Assembly (NCBI GenBank): GCA_905250115.1
Contig: CAJNOI010000008.1
Span: 759,822 to 823,821 of the forward strand
Direction of reading: 5' to 3'
DNA from: Adineta steineri
Taxonomy: Eukaryota; Rotifera; Eurotatoria; Adinetida; Adinetidae
DNA: 64,000 bases
The translations under genes and the position numbers were made by a program. This document shows positions 36,034 through 48,643 of the stretch, piece by piece (within the stretch, counting starts at the first letter, position 1; each line of letters opens with the position of its first letter). The notes beneath the pieces are model-generated. The model did no database searches. It was not told the origin of the DNA and worked only from the letters and a program-made list of their open reading frames with translations.

Positions 36034-36930
36034 ATGTTTCGAAATGTTACTGGAGCACAAGAAGCTGTTGTTCATAGACAATCAGAAGATAGTGTATCCT
36101 ATGGAAATAGTCAAATTAAATTAATTAAAGATATTCAATCAGATGATATAGCTCATGAATATACAACATTAAAAACTAAATGGTTTGATAAACGTGAAGA
36201 ATTAAAAAGAAATTTAAAATATCTTAAAAAACACAATGGAGTTTCTCATGAAATTCAACATGTTAAAAATCTTATTCAATGTCTTAATGAACTTATAGAA
36301 AATGGTGAAGTTACAACAAATTGTCAAACATTAATCAATGATATCGATCAAAATATTCAACCATTACCTGAAACATATAAATTAATCAAAAAACCATTAG
36401 GAGATAAAATGATACGACTACCTAGGCATACCTCAAAAATAACAATGGATAGATCAGATTCATTAAAAAAAATATCAAGAGACAGTATTCATGTTGAAGT
36501 ATCACCATCAAATGAAAAAATAAATCATCAGGTAATAATTTATTCATATTGTTATCAGATTTGTCATTTTCTTTTCACGTATATTTTTTATGTTCGTAAA
36601 AACGATTTTTTTTCTCCTATGATAAATATTTATAACGAGATAAAGTGACTTGATGATTCAGTAAATGGCTAGTAGAGAACTCATGTTATCAACATCTATG
36701 TCTAAATGAGAATTTTTATGCTTAAAATAATCTAATCTTATTATTGTTAGAATGATCCTCAAGTAAATATCGAACGTCAACAATCTGGTGAAACTACAAC
36801 AGCGAGTGTATCAACTGAGAAAATGACAACTGGAATTCAATTTTATGTCATTGATGAACATTTTCGTACTCAAAATGATACGAAAAAAACAGAAAAAAAA
36901 TATTATTTCGCTTCATCCGTCATGGAGTGA
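36034..36930 (+). CDS. orphan helical/coiled-coil protein
   Basis: Not recognised. Two exons (36034-36531, 36751-36930) give 225 residues. It starts MFRNVTGAQEAVVHRQSED. Residues about 40-115 are Lys/Glu/Leu-rich with heptad-like spacing (EYTTLKTKWFDKREELKRNL and HVKNLIQCLNELIENGE), suggesting a short coiled coil or helical bundle. The remainder is polar with Ser/Thr clusters. The intron is 219 nt. RUNDC1 starts about 200 bases downstream on the same strand, with an acceptor-like site before its ATG, so the two could be cotranscribed. Reading past the donor gives 39 more residues of A/T-rich nonsense, which favours the splice. Confidence 0.55.
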
Positions 36931-37133
36931 CATCTAGATATATTTTATTGTTGAAATCATATGTTAAATAAGAATTGTATTAATAAAAATAAAAAACGAT
37001 CAATTTTTTTCTTGATAAAATATTCTCTACGTCAACGTAATACCATAAGATTCGATCGTTTTCCCACGGTATGTTATGTCTGCATGAATCAATACTGTGA
37101 TTGTTTTTTGAATACAGGTCATTACTTTCAATA

Positions 37134-40100
37134 ATGATACACGAAAATATGTCATATCGACAAGACACAATAACAAGCGAAGAGTCGAATGATGATAAGT
37201 TCTCAATGACGGGCCGGTTAACTCCAATTGGTGGTGCATCATCAGACACTGAATTTAGTAGAAAGTATGATAGTTCAATTTTTAAATTAAGACAAAAAGA
37301 ATTTTTTGTTTTTATAGTATAAGTGTTGATGAAGAATTATCTGAAAAAAATATGTTAATTGAAGAACATGAAAAATTAAGCACATCACTTGCAGCATTGA
37401 CTCGTCATTTTGCTCATGTTCAGCTACGTTTACAACAAGTTGTATCTGCACCAACACCTGAAGATCGTGAAGTAAAAAATAAATCTTCAAAAAATGTTTA
37501 CATTCAATAAAGATTTATTTTTCTAGAATTTACTTGTTGGATTACATGAATTTGCTTCAAATGGAATACCTGATGTTATGTGTCAACCATCAATGTATGC
37601 AAATGATCGTACAAATCATGAAGTTGTCGAAGCAGAAAAATGCCGTGAAAAAGAATTTATTAATGAACTAAAACAAAAATTAGATGAGTTAGAACATTAT
37701 GCAGCTGCATCTGGTTCACTTGAAGGTGCACCAACATCAGTAACAATGGAAAAACAACGTGTATTTATTGATCAATTACGTCAAAAACTTGATATACAAC
37801 TGGACGATGCGTCTGTTTCAAAATTATCGTTCGTATTAAATTAAACAAAAAAAAGCATTTTCAGGTCTTTTAATTTCGTTTTGTTTTGATATATTTAGTG
37901 CAGAAGAATTAAGAAAACTTGTTGACCAAGCTATTTATCAGGTATGGAAAATATGAGAAGATTTATAGTCAAATTTAGTGAGAAGAAAAGATCGTAGAAT
38001 AGAATTGGTTAAGCATAGTAATTTCATGTATGAACCGTATTCTTGATAAAGCATTTCGATCTGACTATCGTCTCTACCAGAAAAATATCAGTTTCCTTTT
38101 GAGTTTTAATTGACTTCTACTGTTAACCAGAGCCTATCGAATTCTAATTTGTCAGTTCCGATAAGTCTTTTATAGACTACAGTCTGTCGAATAATTCTTC
38201 TTGAAATTTATTTTGTTTAATATTATAACTTTTCTTTCTAGTTAACTAATCCGGTGAAATTAAAAGAAAATTTAATTATTCAAATGCGTACACAAATCGG
38301 TGATTTAGAAAAATTTATTGAATTTCTTAAAAGTAATATTTTGATTATTATTTTATCATCTCACTAAATATTGATTTTAGCTGATTCTGCTGCTAATACA
38401 GCAGCAACAAATGCTGCTATCATTGATTCTTCTTCTCAATCTAATAATTCATCTTTGGTACTTAAATCAAAATTAAAACCTGTATATAATAATATTTGTA
38501 CATCTTTTTAATTTCTCATTTTTTGTTTTGCTTTCTTAAGACAACAGTAATTCAACCATCAAAAATATCACATACATCAAATTCTATTCCATCTCGTCTA
38601 CAATCTGAACATCATTCATCTTCTTTAATCCAATCAATGAAAAAATTTCTTGTTTTAACTCAACTTTATACATTTTTTTTATTAACATGTGGAACAGGAT
38701 CAATGAATAAAAAACCGAAATATGCAATGGCTAATTTAAAAAAAGATCTTCTCGCAAAAAAACATTTTGGGTAAACTAATTCAAAATTATGTACATCATA
38801 ATTATAAATAATTCCTTTTTATATATTAAAGCGATCTTCGAGCTAAACTTGAAATTGCAATTGAAAATGTTCTTACTGCAGTACGATTAACTAATTCATT
38901 AGCAAATAATGGATCAATTATGACAAGTGATACTGAAGACGACGAAGAAGTTAGAACTTTAAAAAAAAGGCTAATTTTCATTGTTTTGTATTTAGAATGA
39001 GTTTAGTTCAACTGCAATTATGTTATCTGTTCGACAAGATCTTATACCAACACTTCGTGCATTACTTGAACATGGTCTTTATGAAGTATGATGAAAATTA
39101 TTTGAATTTAAACTTATTCTTCATTGAATATCATCTGTAGGGAAGTTATTCCACGAATGTATCTGAATGGGGATGTTTTGCAACAAAATCTGTAGGTACT
39201 TATTCATCAGTGGGTGAAAACATGCATGCATGGAAATTATTCTTAAAATATTATGATTTAAAAGTAAAAGATATTGAAACTTTTCTTTATGAAAAGAATT
39301 ATATTTTTTTTTCTCTTTTAAAGAATGGAAATGAATTTATTAATAGTCCAGCTCGGAAACTTTCACAATCTTTTTCATTAGATGTTGTTGGTGGAAGATC
39401 AATTACAACAAAACAAGTATACATTAATTCTATTTGAATAATTTTGTTTTTATTCTATCATGAATTATATTTAGTGTTTATTAAGTGCTATTGATACAGT
39501 TGTTAAATTACATGAAAACCATTCAAAACCGATGGATAGTTGTTTTAAATCATTTATCTGTCATGCATTAAAGTATGTTTAAATTAACAGAAGACTATTA
39601 ACTCATTCTTCACATCTTTCGAGAGTACAGCTTCCTAGTGGATATAAGAATTTAGGTATGTAACCGAATCCGAACTTAGTTCGGGTTCGGGGTAGTTTAG
39701 ACCGAACTCTAACAATTTAAGCATCGAAATAACTTTTCTGACATATGTGGAAGCATAATAAAGGAAATTATGAAACATCAACCAAACTCGAACTGTTCGG
39801 TGACCACATATGTCACAAAAGTCATTTTGATGCTTAAATTGTTAGAGGTCGGCCCAAACCATCACGAACCCGAACGTTCGGATTCGCTACATGCCTAATA
39901 AGAATTGAATATCTAATTCATAATCTAAAACTCCTAATATCATTTCATAGGCTAAGATAACAAAATGAACTTCCATATCTTCAAACTATTAGTATAATAT
40001 TCTATGAAATTATATTTTTACTTGTGATTAAAATAGAATATATATCCCGAAGTTAATCATTAAACTTATTAATGTAAACAAATATTTTTTAGTGAAAAGA

Positions 40101-40354
40101 AACTTGTTCCATTTCTTCGTTTAATTCTTAAAACTGGACAATTAGTTGAATGTTCTTATCAACAATGGAGTTATACGAAACAAACCGGTATGAAATAAAT
40201 CTTTATGATTTTCTGATGAATAATTATATTTTTATTATTTCAAGATTTTAATGATGCTCTTCATTCACTTAATCGTTTAACTTCCATTGATTTTCATCTT
40301 CCAATAAATATGTCTGTTCGTCGTTTTATAAATAATCGTGATCTCATCGAATAA
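37134..40354 (+). CDS. RUNDC1: RUN domain-containing protein 1
   Basis: Coiled-coil plus RUN-domain protein; human RUNDC1 is about 613 residues and is a poorly characterised putative negative regulator of p53 activity. Fourteen exons from 37134-37264 to 40245-40354 join in frame to 592 residues. The N-terminal conserved block reads EEHEKLSTSLAALTRHFAHV then QLRLQQVVSAPTPEDRE and GLHEFASNG, matching the RUNDC1-specific region. Two coiled-coil stretches follow (EKEFINELKQKLDELEHY; VFIDQLRQKLDIQL). The C-terminal RUN domain includes SVRQDLIPTLRALLEHGLYE, VSEWGCFATKS and NEKKLVPFLRLILKTGQLVE. A Ser/Asn-rich linker lies between. The 520-nt intron 39573-40092 carries a MITE. Start chosen at the first in-frame ATG, 16 bases after an acceptor-like CAG. 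Confidence 0.9.
39653..39897. mobile_element. palindromic MITE (hAT-like) in a RUNDC1 intron
   Basis: A 245-base element with long inverted arms: the ends read TAGGTATGTAACCGAATCC on the left and, reverse complemented, TAGGCATGTAGCGAATCC on the right, and the inner arms (about 39711-39752 and 39799-39841) are also near-perfect complements. It is flanked by a perfect direct repeat ATAAGAATT (39644-39652 and 39898-39906), a target-site duplication of 8 or 9 bases. No coding capacity. TAGG-type termini and GGGTTCGGG-rich ends suggest hAT; a 9-base duplication would also fit a Mutator-like element. Confidence 0.85.
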
Positions 40355-41693
40355 TCCATTTATCTCATCTATGATAACTCTAGTCATATATTATTTATTA
40401 TTCATTTGTATTAACTTCCATTGGTGGTGGGTATTAGATAGAAGCTAAACAAAAGAAACTAACGTGTGCACTTGTTTTTTGTACAAAATACGCAACAAAA
40501 CGAATACATTTATTTACTTTCATCTTGTTATATCTATTTTCCTAGTAACAAAACAGTAACGATAATAGTTATTATTTAGTATGTGCAAAATCTTTTTTCT
40601 GTGGTATTTAACATTTCTCTACTAATTTTTTGTACTTTATTTAACAGCAGTTTTTTTTTATTATTATTATAATTGTTTATGCTCATTAAAACTTCTTCTC
40701 AAATTGATAAAGATAAAATTTAATGGCTTGATAGAAGAATAAGATCTTTTCTTTTTAGATTGAAGACAAAATATTATTACTAATGAGAGATTATGTTCAA
40801 CTCGTAAACATCCTTTTGATTGTATATTTTTTTTGTATAAATATGCCTCGAGGGTCTATGAATTATTTTTGTAACTTAATCCTTGTTGTTTCAGTTTTAT
40901 GTCTGTCGACATCATTATCTAAAGGTTGATGTTTACGTCAAATTAATGATGCTGGATTGTACGTATATCTTAAACTTAATTTGAGAAAACGCTTTTTCCA
41001 TACGACTGAGTAGATACAATACTCCTGTTGGTAGAATAGACTCGTCTGCGCCAACACTGTTGGAGACGAAAGTTTTGATTTTCTAGAGATGCTCCGAGAA
41101 ACTGCTGAGGAAAAACGATCATCATTAGAAGAAATCAGCAGCTTTGCCTGTTGAAGTCTATCATCTAAGATAGCGAAATGAAAGATCAACAATCTTCTTA
41201 TTAATGAGTTTTGATTTCCGGTCATACAGTTTTCCTTGTCAAAAAAAAGCAGTATGATATTGAGTTCCAAAAATTCATAATAGAGAAGATACTAATTATC
41301 TTATGTCACTTTTAGTTATATCTAATTAAAGGTTCGGTTAACTACCCAAGGCTATTATTTAAAACAGAACGGATAATAACATTCCGGATATTCTGCTTGA
41401 CTGCCTTCTTATTTCGGTTAATAATAAGACAAAATACCGCATAAAATTAATATACAGGAAAATCAAGAACTTCAATTTATTTTTAATCTTCTAGGTACTT
41501 ATCTACAAGTAAAAATGACAGGAAGTGATATCCGGATAGCTATGAATACCTTTCCATATCTTATCAAATAAACCTTGATAGATTGTTTTGTATACTTTCT
41601 CCTTTTATATTTTCAATGAGATAATACAGGGGTCTACGTTTTGAACTACATTCATACGATAAATAAAATATAATTGACTTTTATTTTAGATAA
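40355..41693. other. intergenic, 1.3 kb
   Basis: Between RUNDC1 and the small basic orphan. A minus-strand open frame at 40938-41270 has no recognisable similarity and reads like chance. An acceptor (TTATTTTAG, ends 41689) lies 4 bases before the next ATG. Confidence 0.45.
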
Positions 41694-42384
41694 ATGGATA
41701 ATGATTTCATTCCTAGCATTGACCCTGAAGAAGTAGGTTATAAAAGAATATATGCAATTGTGAGTTTTAACCTTAATTTAGATAAAACATTTTCTTCATG
41801 GACTTGGTTTGATACCCATCGATGAATACTATAGTAAATCGAAAGTCCGTAATTATTTAATTTAATTCTTTTTGTTTTAAGTACAATTAAGACATATGTT
41901 GAAACGTCATGAACAATCATCAAAAATTACATCTGATCAAATACAAAGAAAATTAGCTGAAAATGGAATTCATAAAGATGATTTATCAAAAAATCTATCC
42001 GTAAATACATATTTGTTTTTTTTTTCATAATAGAAATCTTTTCTTTTAGTTATTATGTCCACGAAAACGAACATCGTTTTCACCAGTTGTAACGCGTAAA
42101 CGAGGTAGAATAAAAAAAACACTTTCTATATTTATCAATTCAAAAAAATGCTTTTAGGAAAAGCAATTAGAAAACGAACACCATCTACTACTATAACAAC
42201 TACAGTTATTACTTCAACAACTGTAGAGAATAATCAATCGGTATAAAAACATATTTTACGAAATATTTGTATTCAATTTTATTTTCTTTAGCCTACAGAA
42301 AAATTAATCGACGAATCAAGTACAATTGATTATGATCAACCATTAGATTTGCGTCTACGAAGTAAATCATCGAGTAAATTTTGA
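41694..42384 (+). CDS. orphan small basic protein with PLDLR motif
   Basis: Not recognised. Five short exons (41694-41736, 41882-42000, 42050-42104, 42158-42240, 42292-42384) join in frame to 130 residues. It starts MDNDFIPSIDPEEVVQLRHM, then a helical stretch (SDQIQRKLAENGIHKDDLSK), a basic SP-containing block (LCPRKRTSFSPVVTRKRG, then KAIRKRTP), a Thr-rich linker and a C-terminal QPLDLRLRSKS. PLDLR resembles the PxDLS motif bound by the CtBP corepressor, and the basic blocks resemble nuclear localisation signals, so a nuclear repressor-type protein is a guess. If an additional upstream exon exists it was not found. Confidence 0.5.
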
Positions 42385-43206
42385 TAAATATGTTTTATCA
42401 TTCAGATATATATGTTTATTTATTTGTATTAATTCTATGTATGTTACTGATAATTAGGAAAATAATGTACTTTTTTTTTCTTATAAATTGATTAAATAAA
42501 TCAAAGAACTATACTTATGGCAAACAATAAATCAAGATAGAAAAGTATCATAATGGTAAATTGCAATAGATGTAAAGAAAAACTGTTTGTTTGAAAACAT
42601 CATGACTGTGTAGTGATTAGTTTGACATATTTCTTTCAGAAAAAATGACAGTGTGTGTGTAGCGTTTGACAGGCCGGGATGCCCAGCATGAAATATGGTA
42701 ATGAAAACTAGAAAAAACATCCGTCACTTTTCGTATTCTCCTTTTTTTGTTAGTTGGATAAGTTGTTTATGTCATGTGAATTGATTTTAGAAAATTAGTT
42801 TAGTATTTTATACATCAAATAGAGATTCTTGTGTTTTGATTATCGATCAAATCTTTACTCAAACATATTAATAAATGTTATATCTATCCTTGCTATAGAT
42901 AAACTCGTAAGTATATATTTAACATCATATTGTTTTATTGAAAATTAAACCTTGAAAACATATGGTGACATTATATGTTTTATCATTATGTCTGATATAA
43001 AACATTTCAAAGCTGGATGAATTCTTCTAGAAATATTTGATTTTGACCTATTGGTTTAAATTAAATCCTTCATTTGTAACATCAGACATATCAAATTTGT
43101 TAGTTTATGATTACATTCTATTTTTATTTCACGAGTACTTTCGAAGCTTCTTATTTTTCTTGATTATCAATGAAATAAAACGTAATTGCCTAGTGAACTG
43201 TGTATC

Positions 43207-43242
43207 GCTATATATATATATAGCGAGAGAGAGAGAGAGGGA
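43207..43242. repeat. TA/GA compound microsatellite
   Basis: About 14 bases of alternating T and A followed, after a short GC interruption, by about 16 bases of alternating G and A. Confidence 0.85.
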
Positions 43243-43762
43243 AAGATATATTTAAGATCTTTCATGTCACATGAAATCATTATCTTTCACTTACATAACT
43301 CACGCTATATAGATAATGAGTGATTTCCGTTAAGTTTTACCTTGAAAAGTTCAGCTATGAAAAGTATCAGAATAAGAATTTATATCTATATATTTTTCTT
43401 ATTTTAAGAAAAAGAAAATAAGATTAAAGTTATTTGATGAAATTAAATGATTATCTTTATTCTACTTATTGACATCTTCAATAACATAAGAAAAGCCAAC
43501 TATTGTAAAGAAGAAGAAGAAAAAAAAACTCGAGCATCTTTCTTTTCTTTGTATTATTCATCATCTAAATAAAATCCACATGAGTTGATCAGTATTAGTT
43601 CTTTTATCATCTCTATCTATTCAGAGACCTTTCTTTCTTTCTTTTTTTTATTTTATTAACAACAAATGCATAAGTACCATTAATGATAAGCATTTCTTCT
43701 TCATTTTCTTTTTTCTGATAAGCTAAATATTGACTTTGATTATACATTCTAGCAAAACTTGC

Positions 43763-43783
43763 ATATATATATATATATATATA
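43763..43783. repeat. AT microsatellite
   Basis: An uninterrupted AT dinucleotide run of about 20 bases. Confidence 0.85.
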
Positions 43784-46700
43784 GATCGATATAAGAAGCT
43801 CGAGATGTGTGTGCACATACTTCTTGAAATATAAATGAATGTGTATCTTAGTTTAAAAAAAATAATTGAATGCTCCCGTTCGGTGACAATCAAATAGTGA
43901 CCAAAGTACACATGCATATATATATACAGTTAAATGTATATATGGCAAAGAAAATGTTGAAAAGAAAAATGTTTAATATAACTCGTACTTTAGGACAATG
44001 AAAAAACGAGAATCGCTTTATGAATACTTTCTTCTCGATTCAGTAAAGTCATCATTTTTTTTCTTCTCTTTTTTTTCTCCTGCATTTTCTTTTTTGCAGC
44101 TCATCATTACCGGTTTTTTGTCAGTCGGCAATAATGTCACAGTCATCTCCGTTTTTTTTCTCCTCTTTTATTCTCTTTACCAGAAAGAGAAAAGCCACAC
44201 TCGCATATACACATACACACGTACATGCACGTTCTTTCAATGAAACATGTTACTTTGTCGTATGTCGGTAGACAGTTAGACGAAGAAAGTACTCATTAGT
44301 GGTTTATCGACGAACGCAACGCGAGAAAGGCAACTTACCAGCTAATTTTATTTTAATAATATTTGAAGAATACAAAAGAAAATTAATCTTTTGGACAAAC
44401 TACTGTGTCATCAGCGATTATCTCTTTCACGCATCAAAGTATGTTAATGAACCATTGTATTCTTACGATACTTTACATCTCAACAGACAGTAACTAAAAG
44501 GAAATGATTATCATCATATTGTTAATAGAAGTAGTATGAGAAAAGAAGATGAAACAATAAATAAAATAGAACTAATCGATCTTATCTTCAAAAAAAAAGA
44601 GAAAATAACTGTATATCAATAAAAATTAGTCGTCCTAAAAATATTCTCTCACGCTCTTTTTTTTCGTCCTATTTCAAAATTGGCAATGAAGAACAAAAAT
44701 TGCATATTTTCTTTTTCTCCATGACATATAACTGAATTTAATATTCCCCCTTTTTTTTTCTTTATGACATATAACTATACATGTCGACGTTTGATCACTT
44801 ATTATTTTTCTTTCTCTCTTAATGTATTTTATTATTATTATTGTAACTATAAAAACAAGATTTTTTTCTTCATTAATATTTTTTTTCATCTAATTGTAAG
44901 ATCTTTTATTACTATTCAAGAAAAAAAAAAAGAGAAAAACCTTGAATTCATTTATATTTATATTATTGATAAGAAAAGTACACTGATCATGACGTACTCC
45001 TGCTATTCGAAATAAGTATTAGATGCCTGGAATATGTTAGTATATTTATATACAGAAATAAAAACAATAATCGAGTTAGATTGCTATCATGATGATAGAA
45101 AACGAGAGAGAGAGAAAATAACTAAGTAGAATTAAATCCGGTATCAAAGAAGAGATTGTCGACTAATATTAATAATCATCTAGCACTTATCGAGAAAGTC
45201 ACGCAAATCATTCCACTAGGATATATGAGATTATTCTATGAGGGAAAACTATTGCATGTAAAACAAATCAATTTTGTTTATACATGACATTTGACACTTG
45301 AAGTTTAACTATCATAGGCTTATTCATTTATGATTAATATTTGAAAGTCCTTTAGTGTTAGTTCTCTTCTTCTTTTTTTTTTATTCCTTGACAAAGAAGT
45401 AAATGTCAAGAAAAGGAAGTTTAATGGTTAGTATATTATCTCAACAGGTTTCATATATGATAAGTATCGAGAACATTCTTAATAATTCAGGTGTACACTT
45501 GATTTAATTCTAAAATCTGAAAATGATTTTTGTCTATTTCTTGATTGATTCCGATTGTGTTCATATTATATCATTTAATGCTTGAGAATTTTTTTTTATG
45601 TTCTCTCAATTTCTTAAAGAATATTATTATTGAGTTTCCGTCCCATTTTTTTTTTCTTCGATTTTCTCCGGAAATTGCCGGAAGCTATAGAAAATCTAAT
45701 AATTTCTTTTTTTTACAAAAAAAAATCTGTTTTTAAGAGTTTCATGTCAATTTAAATATTCTGAAACTTTATCTTTTTATTGCTTTGTTTTTTTTCTGTC
45801 AGTGTGAGTAACATATATCCATATTATTTTTTATAAATTTAATAAGACGACAAAAAGAAAAACATCTATATATAGAAAATATTTGTGAAAAAAATTCTCA
45901 GCAGATTTTACTTCTACGCATAATATAAATATGCTAAATAATCCTTTCATGACTTTATTGTCAATCATGCAATCGATGAATTCTTTTACTCTTATCATCA
46001 AAATAAAAAATTCCTTCTATGTCATGCATCATCTCAAATCGAGGTTTATTATTTCTCTATAGAGATATAATCAAAACAACTTATATGTCAGATTCATCAT
46101 AATTGGGAATATATTTGCATAAGTTACGTTTCGTCTTATTCACAGTTTTGATGTGTAATAGAAATCATTTTAGATTAAATCTTGAAAAAAATTCTAAGTA
46201 GTTGTTCTTGAATATATTTATTTGATGAATCGTACTCGTCCTGTTCATCTCTTCGGTATTTTACTTTGACACATATGATCTACATTTTAATTATAGAGGA
46301 AAATTTCAGTTAACTACTTTGATAAGCAAATGTGTTGTCGAAGTTCTGGTCTATAATCAATGTAGAGCTAATGAAAGAATCTAGTTATATCATATTCTCT
46401 AATACAGTTTGTAGTTTTACTTGATAAACCATCGAGGAAACTCGAAATAAAGAAATTTTTAACCTAGCAGATTCTTTTTAAATCGCGATAGTTGACATTT
46501 TGTGGGAATGTATAGTGGTTTTCTACGCATGTACCATCTCGGAAGAGAAACAATCATCTAAAACAAAACTTTTCGAATATAATAAAAATCATAATATTTA
46601 CTATTACAAAAAATTCAGTAGAATGACTATGACTTCAGTCGAATAATACGAATCTTCACAAGATGTTCATCTACATTATGTGATAAATGAAATCTTATAA

Positions 46701-46799
46701 ATTGAAATGTATTTGATGGAAAATTCTGTATATGTTCAATAATAAATAAATAACACTCATTCTTTTTAGTTTCAGAAAATATTTTAATCGTAAACAATT

Positions 46800-47594
46800 A
46801 TGCAAAATTTATCTGCAACATCAGGTGAAATGACTCGTATTGAAGTGGATGTATCTGAATTTGCTCGTGGTGAAATAGCTGTTAAACTTCGACGTGATAA
46901 TACATTACTTGTGCATGCTTTACATCTTGATCAATTTGCTGCTGACAATTTTTTTCGTAAAGAACTAGTTAAAACATTTCCTTTACCAGTTGGTGCTGAT
47001 GCTGATAGAATACGTTCTGTTATCCGAAATACAGGTACATTAATAATTGATATACCTATGCTCAGAGATAATGATGCTATAAGACGTTCACATGAAGAAT
47101 TATTAAAAGCAATTGATCAATCATCAAAAGTATCGAAAAATGATTATAATCGTTCAGCTTCACATGCTGATGTTACAAATTCAACTTATCAACCAACAAG
47201 ACCACCACCAGCGACAGTTCCAAAACGAACAAGTAGTCTTGGTGATATTGAATATCGACAAAATTCTAAAATTCCTCCAACATTTAATATGGCAGAATTT
47301 TTACAATCACAATTTCGTCCAACATTTACACCTAATGGAAAGAAATTAATATTAAAAGTTGATACACGTGGATATGAACCAGATGAATTAACTGTACGTT
47401 TACTTGATAATAATTTATTAGTACAAGGAAGAAAAAAACCATTCATAGGAATGAAAAAACATGAAAATAAACAATTTAGTCAAAGTATTCGTTTACCAGA
47501 TGGAATCGATAAATATAATGTTACATCACAAGTTATGGATGATGGAGTACTTGTTATTGATGCACCTTTACTTAATGCTGTAGTACATCGATAA
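46800..47594 (+). CDS. small heat shock protein with two alpha-crystallin domains
   Basis: ATP-independent holdase chaperone of the HSP20 family. Intronless, 264 residues. The C-terminal domain (about residues 180-262) is a clear alpha-crystallin domain: GKKLILKVDTRGYEPDELTV, NNLLVQGRKK, the FSQSIRLPDGID strand and DDGVLVIDAP, the family's GxLxI motif. The N-terminal half (about residues 10-100) repeats the same plan in divergent form: IEVDVSEFARGEIAVKLRRD, TLLVHALH, FFRKELVKTFPLPVGADADR and NTGTLIIDIP. A Ser/Pro-rich linker joins them. Most sHSPs have a single domain of about 90 residues, so this is a tandem arrangement, as in some flatworm and other invertebrate sHSPs. A polyadenylation-type AATAAA is near 47642. 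Confidence 0.87.
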   Translation: MQNLSATSGEMTRIEVDVSEFARGEIAVKLRRDNTLLVHALHLDQFAADNFFRKELVKTFPLPVGADADRIRSVIRNTGTLIIDIPMLRDNDAIRRSHEELLKAIDQSSKVSKNDYNRSASHADVTNSTYQPTRPPPATVPKRTSSLGDIEYRQNSKIPPTFNMAEFLQSQFRPTFTPNGKKLILKVDTRGYEPDELTVRLLDNNLLVQGRKKPFIGMKKHENKQFSQSIRLPDGIDKYNVTSQVMDDGVLVIDAPLLNAVVHR

Positions 47595-48643
47595 TGATGA
47601 AACTAAGGATATAGTTATATGTACGTTTGATAGTTTGTTTAAATAAATTAATAAATATTCTTTAAAAAAAAATACGTATGAACTATATCAATAATAGAAA
47701 ACAATATAGAGACAAATTATTCACTATTTCTTTGATAAAGTAAAATACATAGTAACTATGTATGAAATTGTTATATTATAATCGAAACTAATAATAATAC
47801 TCTATCATAAATATAAAAATGTTGAATTACAAGTCTAGAACAGGATTTAATTATATGACATCAATGATAAGAACTTAATATTATCTTCTCATCTGTAAAG
47901 AAAATCAAGTTCTCTTTTTCAACAATTAAGGAAATGAAGATTACGACTAGTGTTCATACCATAGGAAACTGTCGATTTCTATTTCTTTTTCCTAGATTCA
48001 GAAATCATTTTTCTCACATCACTAGTCAATATTTTATATATGCGTGATCAAATAAAGAATCCAGATTTTTATTATTTCTTCTATATAGCTCTATATTAAA
48101 CTCGCATCTCCATACAAACGTGTAACTTCCTAAATTATATATCAAACAGTTCAAAAGAACATGATAGAACAAAGTTTTGTTTTTCTATCTATTGTACCCT
48201 GTGATTCAATAGAATAACAATATGCGATATTTATTCTCATTAGAAAATGTTTCCACTAATCATATATATATATATTGACAAGAATGACACTCCAGTCTTA
48301 TTTTAGTCAATTCATTCATTTAAGTGAAACGAAAAGAGAAGCATTACTTTTTCTTTTATACAATCAAATATATTTGTGTCGCTTGATTGACTAGATCATT
48401 GATTCTGATTATTCTAAAATAAACATTATTCTTTCTTCAATTCTTTTTTTTTCTCTTCACTTATCATACACAATTATGAATCGATAATTCTTATACATTA
48501 AATATATCTTTTCTATATCTGCTTATCGACATGATTTTTATCTATCAATTAGATATCCAATCAAACAGACTTCCGAGAAGAAAAAAAAATTTTTCTTCCA
48601 CTACTATGATTAGTCTTATTTTCTTAAAAATCAAACATATAAG
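47595..48643. other. intergenic, about 1 kb
   Basis: Between the sHSP and the bHLH gene. AT-rich, with a TA run near 48261-48275. No gene seen. Confidence 0.45.

Larger units (their letters stand above)
42385..46799. other. 4.4-kb gene-free region rich in microsatellites
   Basis: No gene recognised. Contains TA and GA tracts (43207-43242, 43763-43783), poly-T runs and short frames without similarity. Acceptor-like sites (TTTTTAG ending 46769 and TTTCAG ending 46775) precede the small heat shock protein start by 24-30 bases. Confidence 0.5.

Noticed and set aside
40938..41270. Minus-strand 110-codon frame after RUNDC1
   Set aside because: No recognisable domain and no supporting splice or start context; left as intergenic.
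42655..42700. GC-richer patch (GACAGGCCGGGATGCCC) as a possible tRNA or structured RNA
   Set aside because: No cloverleaf, no TTC-loop or box B sequence could be formed around it.
43600..45020. Several 60-85 codon frames on both strands
   Set aside because: Phe/Ile/Tyr/Lys-dominated translations typical of random AT-rich DNA; no motif or splice continuity.
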